DNA from: Pilasporangium apinafurcum
Lineage: Eukaryota > Oomycota > Peronosporomycetes > Pythiales > Pythiaceae
Length of the DNA stretch: 32,598 nucleotides
Reading direction: 5' to 3'
NCBI GenBank assembly: GCA_001600495.1
Contig: BCKE01000015.1
Location: 1-32,598, forward strand
Shown here: positions 32,323 to 32,598 of the stretch, one piece after another
Numbering within the stretch: the stretch's first letter is position 1
Layout of the letters: the number at the start of each line of letters is the position of its first letter
Notes under the pieces: generated by a model
What the model was told of the DNA's origin: nothing
Seen by the model: the letters and a program-made list of their open reading frames with translations, nothing else
The model's database searches: none
Translations under genes and position numbers: made by a program

Positions 32323-32425
32323 AGTGACGCTCGAAGTCAAAACTGAGGTGATAAAAGTCCTCACCGCTATGATCCGGAAACGGATGAGTGTAACTATTTT
32401 CCCATTTGTACCACGCATGGTACAA
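32323..32425 (+). ncRNA. candidate omega-RNA scaffold downstream of Fanzor
   Basis: Immediately 3' of the Fanzor stop are stacked hairpins: TGAGG/CCTCA (32344-32363) or the alternative GGTGA/TCACC (32347-32365), ATCCG-GAAA-CGGAT (32372-32385) with a GNRA tetraloop, and TTGTACCA-CGCA-TGGTACAA (32406-32425). TnpB and Fanzor guide RNAs come from the 3' end of the gene and the adjoining element end, so the position fits. The boundaries and the guide are not determined; this is inference from location and folding. Confidence 0.4.
32406..32425. repeat. 8-bp perfect inverted repeat with 4-nt loop
   Basis: TTGTACCA (32406-32413) and TGGTACAA (32418-32425) with loop CGCA; an outer CAT/ATG extends the stem past a two-base bulge. 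It could be the last hairpin of a guide RNA, the hairpin terminus of an element, or a transcript-end structure. Confidence 0.6.
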
Positions 32426-32470
32426 TGATGTGGGGAATAAAGGTTAGGATTGGTGCTGCTTTTCCTTGCA

Positions 32471-32486
32471 GTTGCACAATTGCAAC
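32471..32486. repeat. 6-bp inverted repeat GTTGCA/TGCAAC
   Basis: GTTGCA and TGCAAC flank the loop CAAT, directly after a pyrimidine-rich stretch ending TTGCAG that resembles a splice acceptor. Its meaning is unclear; it may mark an element boundary or the edge of a neighbouring exon. Confidence 0.35.
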
Positions 32487-32598
32487 ATCATCTATGGAGA
32501 AGGCGCCTCGAGAGATCATATGAGATACAAAAGTACGCCAGGAAGGAGCTCCTCTTTTTTCTTCGGGTCCGACTTGACCAGCAAAAGCTCATCAAGAC

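Noticed and set aside
30358-32354. TTACCACCTCA (30358-30368) and TGAGGTGATAA (32344-32354) as terminal inverted repeats of the Fanzor element
   Set aside because: Ten of eleven bases pair, but so short a match is expected by chance over these flanks and no target duplication goes with it.
32394-32588. Minus-strand open frame of 64 codons at the right edge (GAPSWRTFVSHMISRG…)
   Set aside because: It looks protein-like but has no convincing start, overlaps the hairpins and matches no family I know; it could be an exon of a gene or element continuing past the window.

Overview
The window looks like nuclear DNA from an intron-rich, compact eukaryote, most likely an oomycete. Evidence: 28 GT-AG introns can be placed by hand, mostly 63-95 nt (longest 175 nt). 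Genes lie a few hundred bases apart on both strands. There is a FYVE zinc-finger protein joined to a DUSP domain, a CASTOR/POLLUX-type channel and a ULK4/RUNKEL kinase. I saw nothing prokaryotic. An Albugo-like species is my guess from the modest GC of the coding DNA, but I cannot prove it by eye.

Layout. Positions 1-909 hold degenerate repeat-like DNA: a palindrome, a 32-bp tandem repeat with TGTAATGG/CCATTACA inverted ends, and a broken minus-strand reading frame. From 1902 to 30037 there are ten housekeeping or regulatory genes: FYVE+DUSP protein (+), JmjC hydroxylase of JMJD7 type (-), DNAJC7-like TPR/J-domain co-chaperone (-), CASTOR/POLLUX/DMI1-type ion channel (-), single-domain SWIB protein (+), a 1306-residue protein of unknown family built from duplicated Cys-rich modules (-), F-box/kelch protein (-), Rab2 GTPase (-), ULK4/RUNKEL-type kinase with a long helical C-terminus (+), and a DPF/DFGDF-motif protein resembling clathrin-adaptor accessory factors (-). 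Three of these products (FYVE protein, Rab2, DFGDF protein) point to membrane traffic; apart from that the neighbours share no obvious pathway.

The most unusual region is the right end (30506-32598). It carries a Fanzor-type gene, the eukaryotic relative of TnpB and an RNA-guided nuclease family. It has a RuvC-like Asp-Pro-Gly motif, the Fanzor signature around FRTSK, a Cys-rich zinc knuckle and a terminal Asp-x-Asn-Ala motif. The copy is broken by one in-frame stop and one frameshift, and it has a Lys where I expect a conserved Glu. Just after its stop codon lie compact hairpins, one with a GAAA tetraloop, where an omega-RNA scaffold would be expected. Gene models with introns were assembled by matching splice sites to protein-family continuity; all phases close exactly.
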